DNA from: Pseudocalidococcus sp964653145 | Lineage (GTDB): Bacteria > Cyanobacteriota > Cyanobacteriia > Thermosynechococcales > Thermosynechococcaceae | Assembly (NCBI GenBank): GCA_964653145.1 | Contig: CAZZCG010000020.1 | Span: forward strand, 3,734 to 67,733 | Direction: 5' to 3' | DNA length: 64,000 bases | In this document: positions 33,487 to 42,431 of the stretch, one piece after another | Layout of the letters: every line of letters begins with the position of its first letter | Position numbering within the stretch: position 1 is the first letter of the stretch | Translations under genes and position numbers: made by a program | The notes under the pieces: generated by a model | Seen by the model: only the letters and a program-made list of their open reading frames with translations | Databases searched by the model: none | What the model was told of the DNA's origin: nothing

Positions 33487-35121
33487 TTAAGTAATCACGG
33501 TGGGTTTGTTACGGCCGGTAAAGTGCTGGATTTGGGCCACCGACTCAGCTAGACGAATTAAGTCCTCCAAAGCCACCTGAGCATCCAATCGATGTTTCTG
33601 ACTATCCGGTTCGTAGCGTTCCAGGTAAATTCGCAGAGTCGCACCTTCAGTTCCTGTACCTGACAAGCGAAAGACCATCCGGCTGCCATCCTCAAACCCA
33701 ATCCGAATCCCCTGATTTTTACTGATGCTGTGATCCACAGGGTCTTGATAGCTAAAGTTATCGGCATAGCGCACCAGGCCGGAACCAAGATTTTTGCCGA
33801 TTAAGCTCGGTAACTTTTGCTCTAACTGGGTCATTAAATTCGTGGCGCGGTCACTGTCCACCCCCTCGTAGTCATGGCGAGAGTAGTAGTTGCGGCCATA
33901 GGTTTGCCAGTGATGCTGCACAATATCGGCGACGGATTCTTGACGCACCGCGAGAATATTCAGCCAAAACAACACAGCCCAGAGGCCATCTTTTTCCCGA
34001 ACATGGTTTGAACCAGTGCCAAAACTCTCCTCACCACACAACGTGGCCTGGCCGGCATCTAAAAGATTGCCAAAGAACTTCCAGCCCGTGGGGGTTTCAA
34101 AGGCCGGAATTCCCAACTTGACCGCCACTCGATCAACCGCTTGACTAGTGGGCATTGAGCGCGCAACCCCTGCTAAGCCGTGGCGATACCCAGGTACCAG
34201 GGTGGCATTGGCCGCTAAAACCGCCAAGCTATCACTGGGAGTGACAAAAAAGTTTCTCCCGAGGATCATATTGCGATCTCCATCCCCGTCCGATGCCGCC
34301 CCAAAGTCTGGCCCTGTATCCGTGAACAGTTGAGCCACCAAATCATGGGCATAGACCAAGTTGGGATCTGGATGGCCACCACCAAAGTCTTCGAGGGGCG
34401 TTCCGGCCTGTACCGTTCCTGGGGCTGCTCCTAAACGATCCTCAAAAATCCGTCGTCCATAGGGGCCGGTGACCGCATGCATAGCATCGAAAATAAACCG
34501 GAATGAGCCACCGACCAGAAATTGTTGAATTCGGTCAAAGTCAAATAGAGTTTCTAGTAGTTGCGCGTAATCTGCCACGGAATCAATCACTTCCACTACC
34601 ATCGACCCGAGGCTGGCTTCCCCTAACTGACTCAAGTTCACATCCGCAGCTTCAAGAATTTTGTAGTTACTGATGGCCTGGGTGCGCTCAAAGATTGCCT
34701 TAGTAACTTTTTCAGGGGCTGGGCCACCGTTACTGGTGTTGAACTTAACTCCAAAATCCCCAGTTGGCCCAGCTGGGTTATGACTTGCGGATAAGATGAT
34801 CCCGCCAACAGTGCGATATTTCCGGATGATACAGGAGGTGGCTGGGGTGGAAAGGATACCATTTTGGCCAACTTTGACCCGGGCAAAACCGTTCGCGGCG
34901 GCCATTTTGAGAATTTTCTGAATGGCTGGTTGGTTGAAGTAGCGGCCATCCCCCCCCACAACTAGGGTTTGTCCTTGGCAACTCTCGAGAATATCAAAGG
35001 TGGCTTGAATAAAATTTTCCAGGTAGTGAGGCGTTTGAAAGACTGAAACTTTTTTCCGTAATCCAGATGTGCCTGGCTTTTGGTCGGGGAAAGGGTGCGT
35101 CGCAACAACCTGAATCGTCAT
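33487..35121 (-). CDS. pgm: Phosphoglucomutase (alpha-D-glucose phosphate specific)
   Basis: Interconverts glucose-1-phosphate and glucose-6-phosphate, linking glycogen turnover to the central pathways. The 544-residue product has the N-terminal KPGTSGLRKKVSVFQTPHYL, the phosphoserine loop IILSASHNPAGPTGDFGVKF, the metal loop DGDGDRNMI, the sugar loop GEESFGTGSNHVREKDG and the phosphate-binding RLSGTGTEGATLR. The start ATG at 35121 (MTIQVVATHPF) fits the family; the frame runs 18 codons further upstream. First gene of the three-gene minus-strand operon. Confidence 0.95.
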   Translation of the reverse strand: MTIQVVATHPFPDQKPGTSGLRKKVSVFQTPHYLENFIQATFDILESCQGQTLVVGGDGRYFNQPAIQKILKMAAANGFARVKVGQNGILSTPATSCIIRKYRTVGGIILSASHNPAGPTGDFGVKFNTSNGGPAPEKVTKAIFERTQAISNYKILEAADVNLSQLGEASLGSMVVEVIDSVADYAQLLETLFDFDRIQQFLVGGSFRFIFDAMHAVTGPYGRRIFEDRLGAAPGTVQAGTPLEDFGGGHPDPNLVYAHDLVAQLFTDTGPDFGAASDGDGDRNMILGRNFFVTPSDSLAVLAANATLVPGYRHGLAGVARSMPTSQAVDRVAVKLGIPAFETPTGWKFFGNLLDAGQATLCGEESFGTGSNHVREKDGLWAVLFWLNILAVRQESVADIVQHHWQTYGRNYYSRHDYEGVDSDRATNLMTQLEQKLPSLIGKNLGSGLVRYADNFSYQDPVDHSISKNQGIRIGFEDGSRMVFRLSGTGTEGATLRIYLERYEPDSQKHRLDAQVALEDLIRLAESVAQIQHFTGRNKPTVIT

Positions 35122-35350
35122 GATACCTAGGACTGATGAACTAGGCTTAGTGTACTCGGTTTTGGGTGTTCTCACTCCGGCTAGACCTTCCTTACCAGCG
35201 GCCTTCAGGACTTCCCTTCCCTATGCCTCGCCTGAAAATCAATGGGAGCATCCATAAGCCGGTAGAAGTATTTGCTACGCTTAAGGACAAGATGCCAGGA
35301 TAGACAATGAAAATTCCGTGATCAACCATCTAAAACTGAGTAGGACTGTG

Positions 35351-35878
35351 ATGAGTGCTCCCGCCTTAACGACCTTAACCTGGCAGGATTATTTGACCCC
35401 TGAGGGATGTGTTGATCCGCGGGGTGCTGGTCAGATTGGGGTATATGCCATTTTTGACGCCGAGGAAAAGCCCTGCTACATTGGCTACTCTCGGGATATT
35501 TACCTAAGTTTGCGACAACATTTAATTCGCCAACCCCAGGCCTGTTATGGGTTTAAGTTTTTGCCCATTGAACGTCCCAACCGCAGTCAATTGGAGGAGA
35601 TTCGTCAACAGTGGCTAGCAGAGTTAGGCAGTCTTCCCCCCGGCAATGGGGCGGATCAGGAACGCTGGGAAAAACCGATTGATCTCAAACAAACCATGAC
35701 TCCCCAGATGCAGCAGGAGTGGGCTGGTCTAGATGAAGTGTCCCAAATCAAGTACCTGAAAAACCTCGCGCGTCAAAAGGAGGCTGAAATTCTGGATATC
35801 TTGTCAACCCGGCACGTCACTGAACCCCTGAGATTTAACCCTAAACTCAAAGAGAATGGCCTCCTGGACTTACAATGA
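35351..35878 (+). CDS. GIY-YIG domain nuclease-like protein
   Basis: A 175-residue protein with an N-terminal GIY-YIG fold: GVYAIFDAEEKPCYIGYSRD, where VYA and YIG stand for the two signature triplets, followed by LSLRQHLIRQ. The C-terminal 75 residues are helical and charged. It may be a small structure-specific nuclease or an inactive relative. The ATG at 35351 is taken as start (MSAPALTTL); the frame is open 11 codons upstream from a GTG. Its TGA overlaps the start of the following gene (ATGA), forming an operon with the CysQ-like gene and the uracil-DNA glycosylase. Confidence 0.8.
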   Translation: MSAPALTTLTWQDYLTPEGCVDPRGAGQIGVYAIFDAEEKPCYIGYSRDIYLSLRQHLIRQPQACYGFKFLPIERPNRSQLEEIRQQWLAELGSLPPGNGADQERWEKPIDLKQTMTPQMQQEWAGLDEVSQIKYLKNLARQKEAEILDILSTRHVTEPLRFNPKLKENGLLDLQ

Positions 35879-36735
35879 CCCCTGTATCTTTGCCCCAACT
35901 CACTGAGATTAACCAGGCCCTGCGCGCCGCTGGCCAATTAGCCCAATCCCTCGCCAGTCAACCCTTTGATGTCATTGAAAAAGGGAAAAACGACTTCGCC
36001 ACCAGTATCGACCGCCGCCTAGATGATCAACTCCGCCAACAGTTCCAGGCTTGGTTTCCCGAGGATGGCATCATTACAGAAGAAAATCCCGACTCCCGCA
36101 CCCTTTTTTATCAAGAGTATCCCCGCCTCTGGTTAATTGACCCCCTCGACGGCACAGATGATCTAATTCGGGTACAAAAAAACTACTCCGTCATGGTGGG
36201 GCTGTGGCAACAGGGGGCACCTCGGGCCGGTTGGGTATACGATCCAGCGGCTGATCAGCTTTACTATGGGGGGCCGGGTTGGGGACTTTGGCAACGACTG
36301 GGGACTGGCCCGGAAATACCCCTCAAACCTACACCGGCTCCACTACCAACAGCCACCCAGGCCCCGATCATGATTGGGCATAAGGATTTCCAGGCCTATG
36401 GAGCAGTGATTAAGCAGGCAATTCCAGCCACCCGCTTTCATTTTCTGGGCAGTTTTGGCCTCAAAGTGTTACAGGTCATTACAGGGCAGGTGGGACTGTA
36501 TCTCTACCTAAATAAGCGGGTAAAACTCTGGGACACGACGGCTCCCCTGGCTTTGGCAGAGGCCGCTGGACTTATTTGCTGTGATTTAGCCGGAGCCCCC
36601 CTTCGCTTTAGTGCCGATGGCCTGGAATCGCAAACCTTAACCCATGACCAAACGATTCTGGTGGGCTGGCCAGAGTATATTGAGGCTTTCCGGGAGCTAC
36701 TCCAAACTGCGATTGAATCTGTGGAAAAAAGGTAA
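35875..36735 (+). CDS. Inositol monophosphatase family protein (CysQ-like 3'(2'),5'-bisphosphate nucleotidase)
   Basis: A 286-residue magnesium-dependent phosphatase. Metal-binding motifs are EENPDSR (Glu of the first site), WLIDPLDGTDDLIR and, near the C-terminus, KLWDTTAPLALAEAAG. Substrates in the family include 3'-phosphoadenosine 5'-phosphate from sulfate assimilation and inositol phosphates; the sequence does not decide. It overlaps the GIY-YIG gene by four bases and is five bases upstream of the glycosylase gene, so all three are cotranscribed. Confidence 0.87.
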   Translation: MTPVSLPQLTEINQALRAAGQLAQSLASQPFDVIEKGKNDFATSIDRRLDDQLRQQFQAWFPEDGIITEENPDSRTLFYQEYPRLWLIDPLDGTDDLIRVQKNYSVMVGLWQQGAPRAGWVYDPAADQLYYGGPGWGLWQRLGTGPEIPLKPTPAPLPTATQAPIMIGHKDFQAYGAVIKQAIPATRFHFLGSFGLKVLQVITGQVGLYLYLNKRVKLWDTTAPLALAEAAGLICCDLAGAPLRFSADGLESQTLTHDQTILVGWPEYIEAFRELLQTAIESVEKR

Positions 36736-36740
36736 GGCCG

Positions 36741-37502
36741 ATGTCAGGGACAGATCCCGAACAAATTAGCTTATTCGATTGGTTGCCCAGCGAGGAATCC
36801 AGTCTATCACTGCCTGAAGCGGTGCAACCTGATCTCTCCGCAAGCCCCCAACCCCAACTCTCCGCCGAAGCCTATGCCCAAATCCCAACTACGGCAACCA
36901 TGGCGATTCCCCCAGGAACCTACAAATCCTTAGATGAACTCAACCACCATTGCCAGGCCTGTCAGCGATGCGAACTCAGCCAAGGGCGAACCCATGTCGT
37001 GGTCAGTCGGGGCAATCCCCAGGCCGACTTAATGATTATTGGCGAAGGGCCTGGGCAACACGAAGATGAATCAGGACTACCATTTGTGGGCCGCGCCGGA
37101 CAACTCTTGGAAAAAATTCTGGCCTCGGTTCATTTAGACAGTGAGCGAGACGTGTACATTTGCAATGTTGTTAAATGTCGTCCCCCTGGAAATCGCACAC
37201 CTACCCTTGCCGAATCTGAGGCTTGCCGTCCCTATCTCTTGGAGCAAATTCGTCTGGTTGACCCCAAAATTATTCTATTGACCGGGGCCACAGCCGTGAA
37301 AGGGGTAATGGGAGACTCCCGGGGAATTTCAAAAATTCGGGGGCAATGGATCGAGTGGCAAGGACGGTTATGTATGCCGATTTTTCACCCAGCCTATCTA
37401 TTGCGAAATCCCAGTCGTGACGTAGGTGGGCCCAAATGGCTGATGTGGCAAGATATTCAAGCAGTCCAGGCCAAGTTAAAAACCCTCAGCCCAGACCCTT
37501 AA
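36741..37502 (+). CDS. Type 4 (iron-sulfur) uracil-DNA glycosylase
   Basis: Removes uracil from DNA as the first step of base excision repair. The core shows the family-4 signatures IIGEGPGQHEDESGLPFVGR, ICNVVKCRPPGNRTP and IFHPAYLLRNPS. The cysteines in HCQACQRCELSQGR and later VVKC/EACRPYL are the 4Fe-4S ligands. A Ser/Pro-rich N-terminal extension of about 70 residues includes SLFDWLP, reminiscent of short clamp-binding peptides, although this is a guess. Third gene of the GIY-YIG-CysQ operon. Confidence 0.92.
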   Translation: MSGTDPEQISLFDWLPSEESSLSLPEAVQPDLSASPQPQLSAEAYAQIPTTATMAIPPGTYKSLDELNHHCQACQRCELSQGRTHVVVSRGNPQADLMIIGEGPGQHEDESGLPFVGRAGQLLEKILASVHLDSERDVYICNVVKCRPPGNRTPTLAESEACRPYLLEQIRLVDPKIILLTGATAVKGVMGDSRGISKIRGQWIEWQGRLCMPIFHPAYLLRNPSRDVGGPKWLMWQDIQAVQAKLKTLSPDP

Positions 37503-37539
37503 TCCAAAAGCTGCCGAAACCCAAGCAAATTCTCAGGCT

Positions 37540-37917
37540 TTATTTTCGGCTTTTGGCAGATTTTTCAAAGGTACTCTCATCCTGCAGATAGGTTAACCAG
37601 AGCTTAGAGAGGTCTTTGGCCAAATCATCTTTTTCGGGAACCACATGGTACATCCGCCGCGGCCGCCCCCGACCCTCGACTTTTTTCCAGTAGCCACTGA
37701 TGATGCCTTCATCCTCCAGAAACTTTAAGGCACTGTAGAGCACCGTATCCGAAAGCCGATAGAGGGGATAGTCCGTTTCGATGGATTGAATGAGTGCTGT
37801 CCCGTAGGAATCACCTTTCTCGACCAACGTATAGAGCACATAGCAAACAGCGACTTCCTTGCTTAAATACACTGGCGGAGGCTGCTTAAAAAACTGATAA
37901 ATGTCATCCAGTTTCAT
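37540..37917 (-). CDS. PadR-family transcriptional regulator resembling clock-associated Pex
   Basis: A 125-residue winged-helix protein: KEVAVCYVLYTLVEKGDSYG for the first helices, YRLSDTVLYSALKFLEDEGI for the recognition helix and turn, and GRGRPRRMYHV for the basic wing. The length and the N-terminal MKLDDIYQFF match cyanobacterial PadR-like proteins, among them Pex, known in Synechococcus elongatus to repress kaiA. No kai gene is in the window, so the target is unknown. It is convergent with the glycosylase gene (37 bases). Confidence 0.75.
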   Translation of the reverse strand: MKLDDIYQFFKQPPPVYLSKEVAVCYVLYTLVEKGDSYGTALIQSIETDYPLYRLSDTVLYSALKFLEDEGIISGYWKKVEGRGRPRRMYHVVPEKDDLAKDLSKLWLTYLQDESTFEKSAKSRK

Positions 37918-38524
37918 GATCTGAATTCCAATGGGTGTAAGGACAAAAACAAATGGAACTACAATCTACCACTACCACGAATTTTAACGAAAAATCCTAA
38001 TTCTCACTGATTGCCGGTCAAAACCCCCTTGGTGTTGACTGCCTTAAGTATAGCTTCCGGAAAAATCGGCAAGTGACTTTATTACAGAGCCTCTCCGTGG
38101 CCTTAACAAAATGTTTCAATAATTTTATCTGGTTCACCTCTCAAAGCTCGATTTAGCTCTAGCCTAGTTCCAGGTTTGGTTTACACTGCCTCTGGCTACG
38201 TTCAGGTTCTAGAGAAAAGTCTGGTAGACTGGCATCCTTGTGGGGGGTGAAAATTGATAATTCTCAAGATTTAGGCAATATTCGATTGTTACGTTTTATC
38301 AAGAAAGGTAATTTACCTACCCCATAGGTTAAAACCGTTACAGTTTTCCTTTGTGTTAAATGGGAAATCGTAAATTAGACTAAACTCCCGTCGGCTGAAT
38401 ATCGTGCTTAGAGGGGTTTGGGTTCAATGTTGCTTGGGGGTACAACCCAGGCCTGGGGGATAGTCAAAGAACGGGCTAGCATATTAAGTATCCTCATTTG
38501 CCTCCGTCTTGGCTGGTGAAATCC
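37918..38524. other. Divergent 600-bp upstream region, no gene seen
   Basis: Lies between the divergent PadR-like and kinase genes and is AT-rich in parts (38250-38400). I see no ORF with a ribosome-binding site, no RNA family I recognise and no tandem repeat. Its length suggests promoters for both genes and possibly an unrecognised regulatory RNA. Confidence 0.35.
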
Positions 38525-40066
38525 ATGGCAGAATCCTACTCCGATGCCAACATTGGTCAGGTTTTGATGAACCGCTATCGCCTGACGGAGTTGATTGGTA
38601 AAGGCTCCATGGGGCGGGTCTATTTGGCGGCGGATACGCTGTTGGGTGGGGTGCCGGTAGCGGTTAAGTTTCTCTCCCAGTCCCTCATGAACGAGCGAAT
38701 GAAGGTGCGATTTGCCCAGGAAGCACGGGCAGGGGCGTTACTCGGCCAAAAGACAATTCATGTGGTGCGGGTGATTGACTATGGGGTGAATGCCGAGGAA
38801 GTTCCCTTCTATGTCATGGAGTATCTGAAGGGGGAAAACCTCAGCGACATCATCATGGCAGATCCCCTGCCGGTGCCCAGGTTTTTACGCTTAATGCGGC
38901 ACATTTGCCTGGGGTTACAGGTGGCCCATGAAGGAGTGATGCTGGAGGGAAAAAACTGTCCAATTATCCATCGAGATATCAAACCCAGTAATGCCCTCGT
39001 AGTCCCAGATGCCAGTATGGGGGAGTTGGCCAAGGTCTTAGATTTCGGGATTGCTAAGTTTCTCAGTGACAATGTCGGCACCAATCAAACCCAATCGTTT
39101 ATGGGAACCCTGGCCTACTGTTCTCCAGAACAAATTGAAGGGCGAGAGTTGGATCATCGCTCCGACATCTATAGCCTCGGCATCACTATGTATGAAATGC
39201 TCACCGGTAAAATGCCCCTCCAGGCCGAGAGTCACTCCATTGGTAGTTGGTTTAAGGCCCATCACTTTCAGGAACCAATTCCCTTGGCTATGGCTGCACC
39301 GGGGTTATCAATTCCCAAGGAACTGGACGAGTTAATCATGGGTTGTATGGCAAAGTCCCGGGAGGAACGGCCACAACGGGTTGCGGAAATGGTTGGGGTC
39401 TTAGATTTCCTGGAAGAACGCTATGGCCTGGGACGAACCTCCAATCCTGAAACCTATGTTCCCTCTGCCCCAACCCCCATTGAGGCTCCCCAACCGCAAC
39501 AGGTCGCCCTACAATCCGTAGAGGAAACAGCCTGGCAGGCAAAATGGCCCGATGACAAGCCCCATGCAGAAATTGTGTTCGCCAGCATCATTCGGGCGCA
39601 ACGGGAATCAGCAGCGACAATTTGGGTGATGCTACCCCGCAACGAAATTGATCGGCGAATGTTAAATACCCGCTACAACCAATTTTTGTTTACGATGGCA
39701 CCCCACCCAATGATGCTCTGGATTACAGCCCTCTATGATCCGGAGCAGGGAGCCCGATGGTTGCCATGCTATTTAGACCTGAAAAATTCCCGAAATCAAG
39801 AACTTGCCCTATCCCTGGCTTCCAATGGGTACTACCCGCTCCTGTTCTTCTCCTTGGAAGATCCGGCCCACTGCGCCAACGTCATCACCTTAACCATTGC
39901 CACCTTCCAACGCCAACTATTGCGAGATTGGATTCAAGCCAGTAAGTCGCTTCCCTCCGCTGCCACGCCCAGTGTGAGTCGAAACCTACTGAAAACCGAA
40001 TTTGAAAAATGCAAACCCCAAATCCTGGAAAAACTCCAGTGCACCCGCCGCAATTTGCTGACCTGA
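38525..40066 (+). CDS. Serine/threonine protein kinase with unknown C-terminal domain
   Basis: A Hanks-type kinase of 513 residues. The kinase domain spans about residues 20-290 with glycine loop IGKGSMGRVYLA, lysine in VAVKFL, catalytic loop IIHRDIKPSN, LDFGIAKF, and CSPEQIEG in place of APE. There is no transmembrane segment, so it is cytosolic. A Pro-rich linker leads to a C-terminal domain of about 190 residues (AEIVFASIIRAQRESAATIW, then TLTIATFQRQLLRDW) that I do not recognise, which may be a sensor or partner-binding unit. The ATG at 38525 (MAESYSDAN) is preferred over the upstream in-frame start. Confidence 0.9.
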   Translation: MAESYSDANIGQVLMNRYRLTELIGKGSMGRVYLAADTLLGGVPVAVKFLSQSLMNERMKVRFAQEARAGALLGQKTIHVVRVIDYGVNAEEVPFYVMEYLKGENLSDIIMADPLPVPRFLRLMRHICLGLQVAHEGVMLEGKNCPIIHRDIKPSNALVVPDASMGELAKVLDFGIAKFLSDNVGTNQTQSFMGTLAYCSPEQIEGRELDHRSDIYSLGITMYEMLTGKMPLQAESHSIGSWFKAHHFQEPIPLAMAAPGLSIPKELDELIMGCMAKSREERPQRVAEMVGVLDFLEERYGLGRTSNPETYVPSAPTPIEAPQPQQVALQSVEETAWQAKWPDDKPHAEIVFASIIRAQRESAATIWVMLPRNEIDRRMLNTRYNQFLFTMAPHPMMLWITALYDPEQGARWLPCYLDLKNSRNQELALSLASNGYYPLLFFSLEDPAHCANVITLTIATFQRQLLRDWIQASKSLPSAATPSVSRNLLKTEFEKCKPQILEKLQCTRRNLLT

Positions 40067-40185
40067 ATATTACCTAGAGCGGTTGCGAGTTTAAATCACC
40101 GATGTCACAGGATAGGATTGAGTACGGGATACCAGGCCTGGCCAGGAATCGATTGGATTGTTGAATTGTTTATTGTCTTAGAGCT

Positions 40186-41556
40186 ATGACTGTCGCGGCG
40201 AACTATCACATCATTACGTTTGGTTGCCAAATGAACAAGGCCGACTCCGAGCGGATGGCCGGGATTTTGGAGCGCCTCGGCTACCGCTGGGTTGAAGATC
40301 CCAATCAGGCGGATCTAATTCTCTACAACACCTGCTCAATTCGCGATAACGCTGAACACAAGGTCTATAGTTACCTGGGGCGCCAGGCCAAGCGCAAACA
40401 GGAAAACCCGAGTCTCAAACTTGTTGTGGCGGGCTGCGTGGCTCAACAGGAAGGGGAAGGCTTGCTGCGGCGAGTTCCAGAACTGGATCTGATCATGGGG
40501 CCACAGTATGCCAATCGTCTGGATGAGCTATTGGCCCAAGTGGAAAGCGGGATGCAGGTGATTGCCACAGAGCCGCTGGAAATTATTGAGGACATTACCA
40601 AACCCCGGCGGGAAAGCACAGTCACGGCCTGGGTCAATGTGATCTACGGCTGCAACGAGCGCTGTACCTATTGTGTTGTCCCTGGCACCCGTGGAGTCGA
40701 ACAATCCCGAACCCCGGAAGCGATTAAAGCCGAGATTGCCGACTTAGCCCTACAGGGTTACAAAGAAATCACCCTACTCGGACAAAATATTGATGCCTAC
40801 GGCCGGGATTTACCGGGAATTTCCCCAGAAGGCCGCCGCCAAAATACCCTTACGGATTTGCTGTACTTCATCCATGATGTGCCGGGAATTGAACGCATAC
40901 GCTTTGCCACTAGCCATCCCCGCTACTTTACCAAGCGTTTAATCCGGGCCTGTGCAGAACTCCCTAAGGTTTGTGAGCATTTCCATATTCCCTTTCAATC
41001 CGGAGACAACGAGATTCTCAAAGCCATGGCGCGGGGCTACACTCGGGAAAAATATCTCCGCATCATCGAGACAATTCGGCAGTACATTCCCGATGCGGCC
41101 ATCAGTGCTGACGTGATTGTTGGGTTTCCCGGAGAGACTGAGGCTCAGTTTCAGCGCACCTTGGCCCTAGTCGAAGAGGTTAGCTTTGATTTGTTGAACA
41201 CAGCAGCCTACTCCCCCCGGCCTGGAACTCCGGCAGCCCGATGGGAAAACCAAATTCCAGACGAGGTAAAACAGGAGCGTCTCCAGGCCCTGAACCAATT
41301 GGTGGACAGCCAGGCCGCAACTCGGTCAGCCCGCTACCTAGGCCGTGTGGAAGAAATTCTCGTTGAAGCCGCCAATCCTCGAGATCAGGGTCAGGTGATG
41401 GGGCGGACTCGGGGTAATCGCCTAACCTTTGTGCCCGGAACCTTAGAAACACTTTTAGGACAAACCATTCCAGTGGAAATTACGGAAACGCGCTCCTTTA
41501 GCTTGACTGGCATCCCCAAACAAGCCATTTCTCAGCGGATTCCAGCCATGGTTTAG
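40186..41556 (+). CDS. miaB: tRNA-2-methylthio-N6-dimethylallyladenosine synthase
   Basis: A radical-SAM methylthiotransferase that modifies i6A37 of tRNAs reading UNN codons. The 456-residue product has the three N-terminal cysteines (FGCQMN, NTCSIR, VAGCVAQQ) that hold the auxiliary cluster, the radical-SAM motif YGCNERCTYCVVPGTRG, and a C-terminal TRAM domain from about residue 375. The FGCQMN-NKADSE form fits MiaB rather than RimO or MtaB. The ATG at 40186 fits the family start. Confidence 0.95.
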   Translation: MTVAANYHIITFGCQMNKADSERMAGILERLGYRWVEDPNQADLILYNTCSIRDNAEHKVYSYLGRQAKRKQENPSLKLVVAGCVAQQEGEGLLRRVPELDLIMGPQYANRLDELLAQVESGMQVIATEPLEIIEDITKPRRESTVTAWVNVIYGCNERCTYCVVPGTRGVEQSRTPEAIKAEIADLALQGYKEITLLGQNIDAYGRDLPGISPEGRRQNTLTDLLYFIHDVPGIERIRFATSHPRYFTKRLIRACAELPKVCEHFHIPFQSGDNEILKAMARGYTREKYLRIIETIRQYIPDAAISADVIVGFPGETEAQFQRTLALVEEVSFDLLNTAAYSPRPGTPAARWENQIPDEVKQERLQALNQLVDSQAATRSARYLGRVEEILVEAANPRDQGQVMGRTRGNRLTFVPGTLETLLGQTIPVEITETRSFSLTGIPKQAISQRIPAMV

Positions 41557-41643
41557 ATCTGTATTTAGGCAGCCGGTTATGGAGTTCCCATTCCAAAGAC
41601 TAAGTTAAAGACCCTGTGCGCCCTAAATTTAAAATCCTATTCC

Positions 41644-42075
41644 CTAGGCAGCCCAGGCCAGGTTCAGAGAGTCCATCAGCTGGCGTCGTCCCAAAGCCAC
41701 ATCCTCTGGCCGGCATTGCCAGTGGGGGCTTGCAGTCATCAATAAACTTTCCAAAGCTTCTCGGTCAAACAGGTGCCACACGGGAGCTCCGGCATACTCA
41801 TCCACTAGGGCAAAACAGTTAGGGCCAACACAATGAATTTCCAGGGTCGTTGCGGCTCGCTCCCACGTTAAGGATTCCCCTGCAGATAAATCCCAAAACC
41901 GCTCCATAAATTGTCGAAGTTCGGAGCCGGACTGTACGGAAATACCGGGGATTACCACGGATAGGTGTTGCTGACCATTAACCCATAGCCAGTAATGTCG
42001 ACTCGGATCCACGCCTTCTAGCCAGGGCTGCTCATCATCGAGCCGGTAACGGGGAGCCAAGGTAAAGGAAGACAT
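41644..42075 (-). CDS. Hypothetical cyanobacterial protein
   Basis: A 143-residue soluble, Trp-rich protein (PWLEGVDPSRHYWLWVNGQQ, GPNCFALVDEYAGAPVWHLF). Composition and codon choice look genuine, and the frame uses CAGGCC words like its neighbours. No motif or family recognised. It is convergent with miaB, 87 bases away, and divergent from the oxidoreductase gene. Confidence 0.65.
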   Translation of the reverse strand: MSSFTLAPRYRLDDEQPWLEGVDPSRHYWLWVNGQQHLSVVIPGISVQSGSELRQFMERFWDLSAGESLTWERAATTLEIHCVGPNCFALVDEYAGAPVWHLFDREALESLLMTASPHWQCRPEDVALGRRQLMDSLNLAWAA

Positions 42076-42431
42076 GGACTCAAAACCTCAAAGAGTAATG
42101 ACAGGTTCAGTGTGGCGCAATGATTCATGCTGGAATCAGAGCAGTTGTTTTTTGAGTATTCATAAGTAGCTTTAATTCGATCAATTAGACTTAATAATGC
42201 GTTACAGACTCTGCAACAAAACTTTATGTTGTGATAGAGAGATATCCAGGAGGGGGCCTGGAGATAAAAATCTTCACAAACTCCGCACCTGTGGTAACAT
42301 TCACCTGAGTTTGACGATAGGGAGAACCGGAAACGATTTCGGCAAGTCTGCGTCTGCACTATCTCAATGCGACCGAAGCTTTCTGAGCATTCTGATAGTT
42401 TTACACCCTTAGATTGAGGACGGTTACTGGC
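42076..42431. other. Divergent upstream region, hairpin built from the recurrent heptamer
   Basis: 356 bases with no supported gene. At 42246-42263 TCCAGG and CCTGGA pair around AGGGGG, a perfect six-base stem made from the heptamer common in this genome. The rest is AT-rich on the left and probably holds promoters for the genes on either side. Confidence 0.35.

Noticed and set aside
42246..42263. Hairpin TCCAGG/CCTGGA as a terminator
   Set aside because: No T-run follows, and the arms are copies of the genome-wide heptamer, so pairing is expected by abundance.
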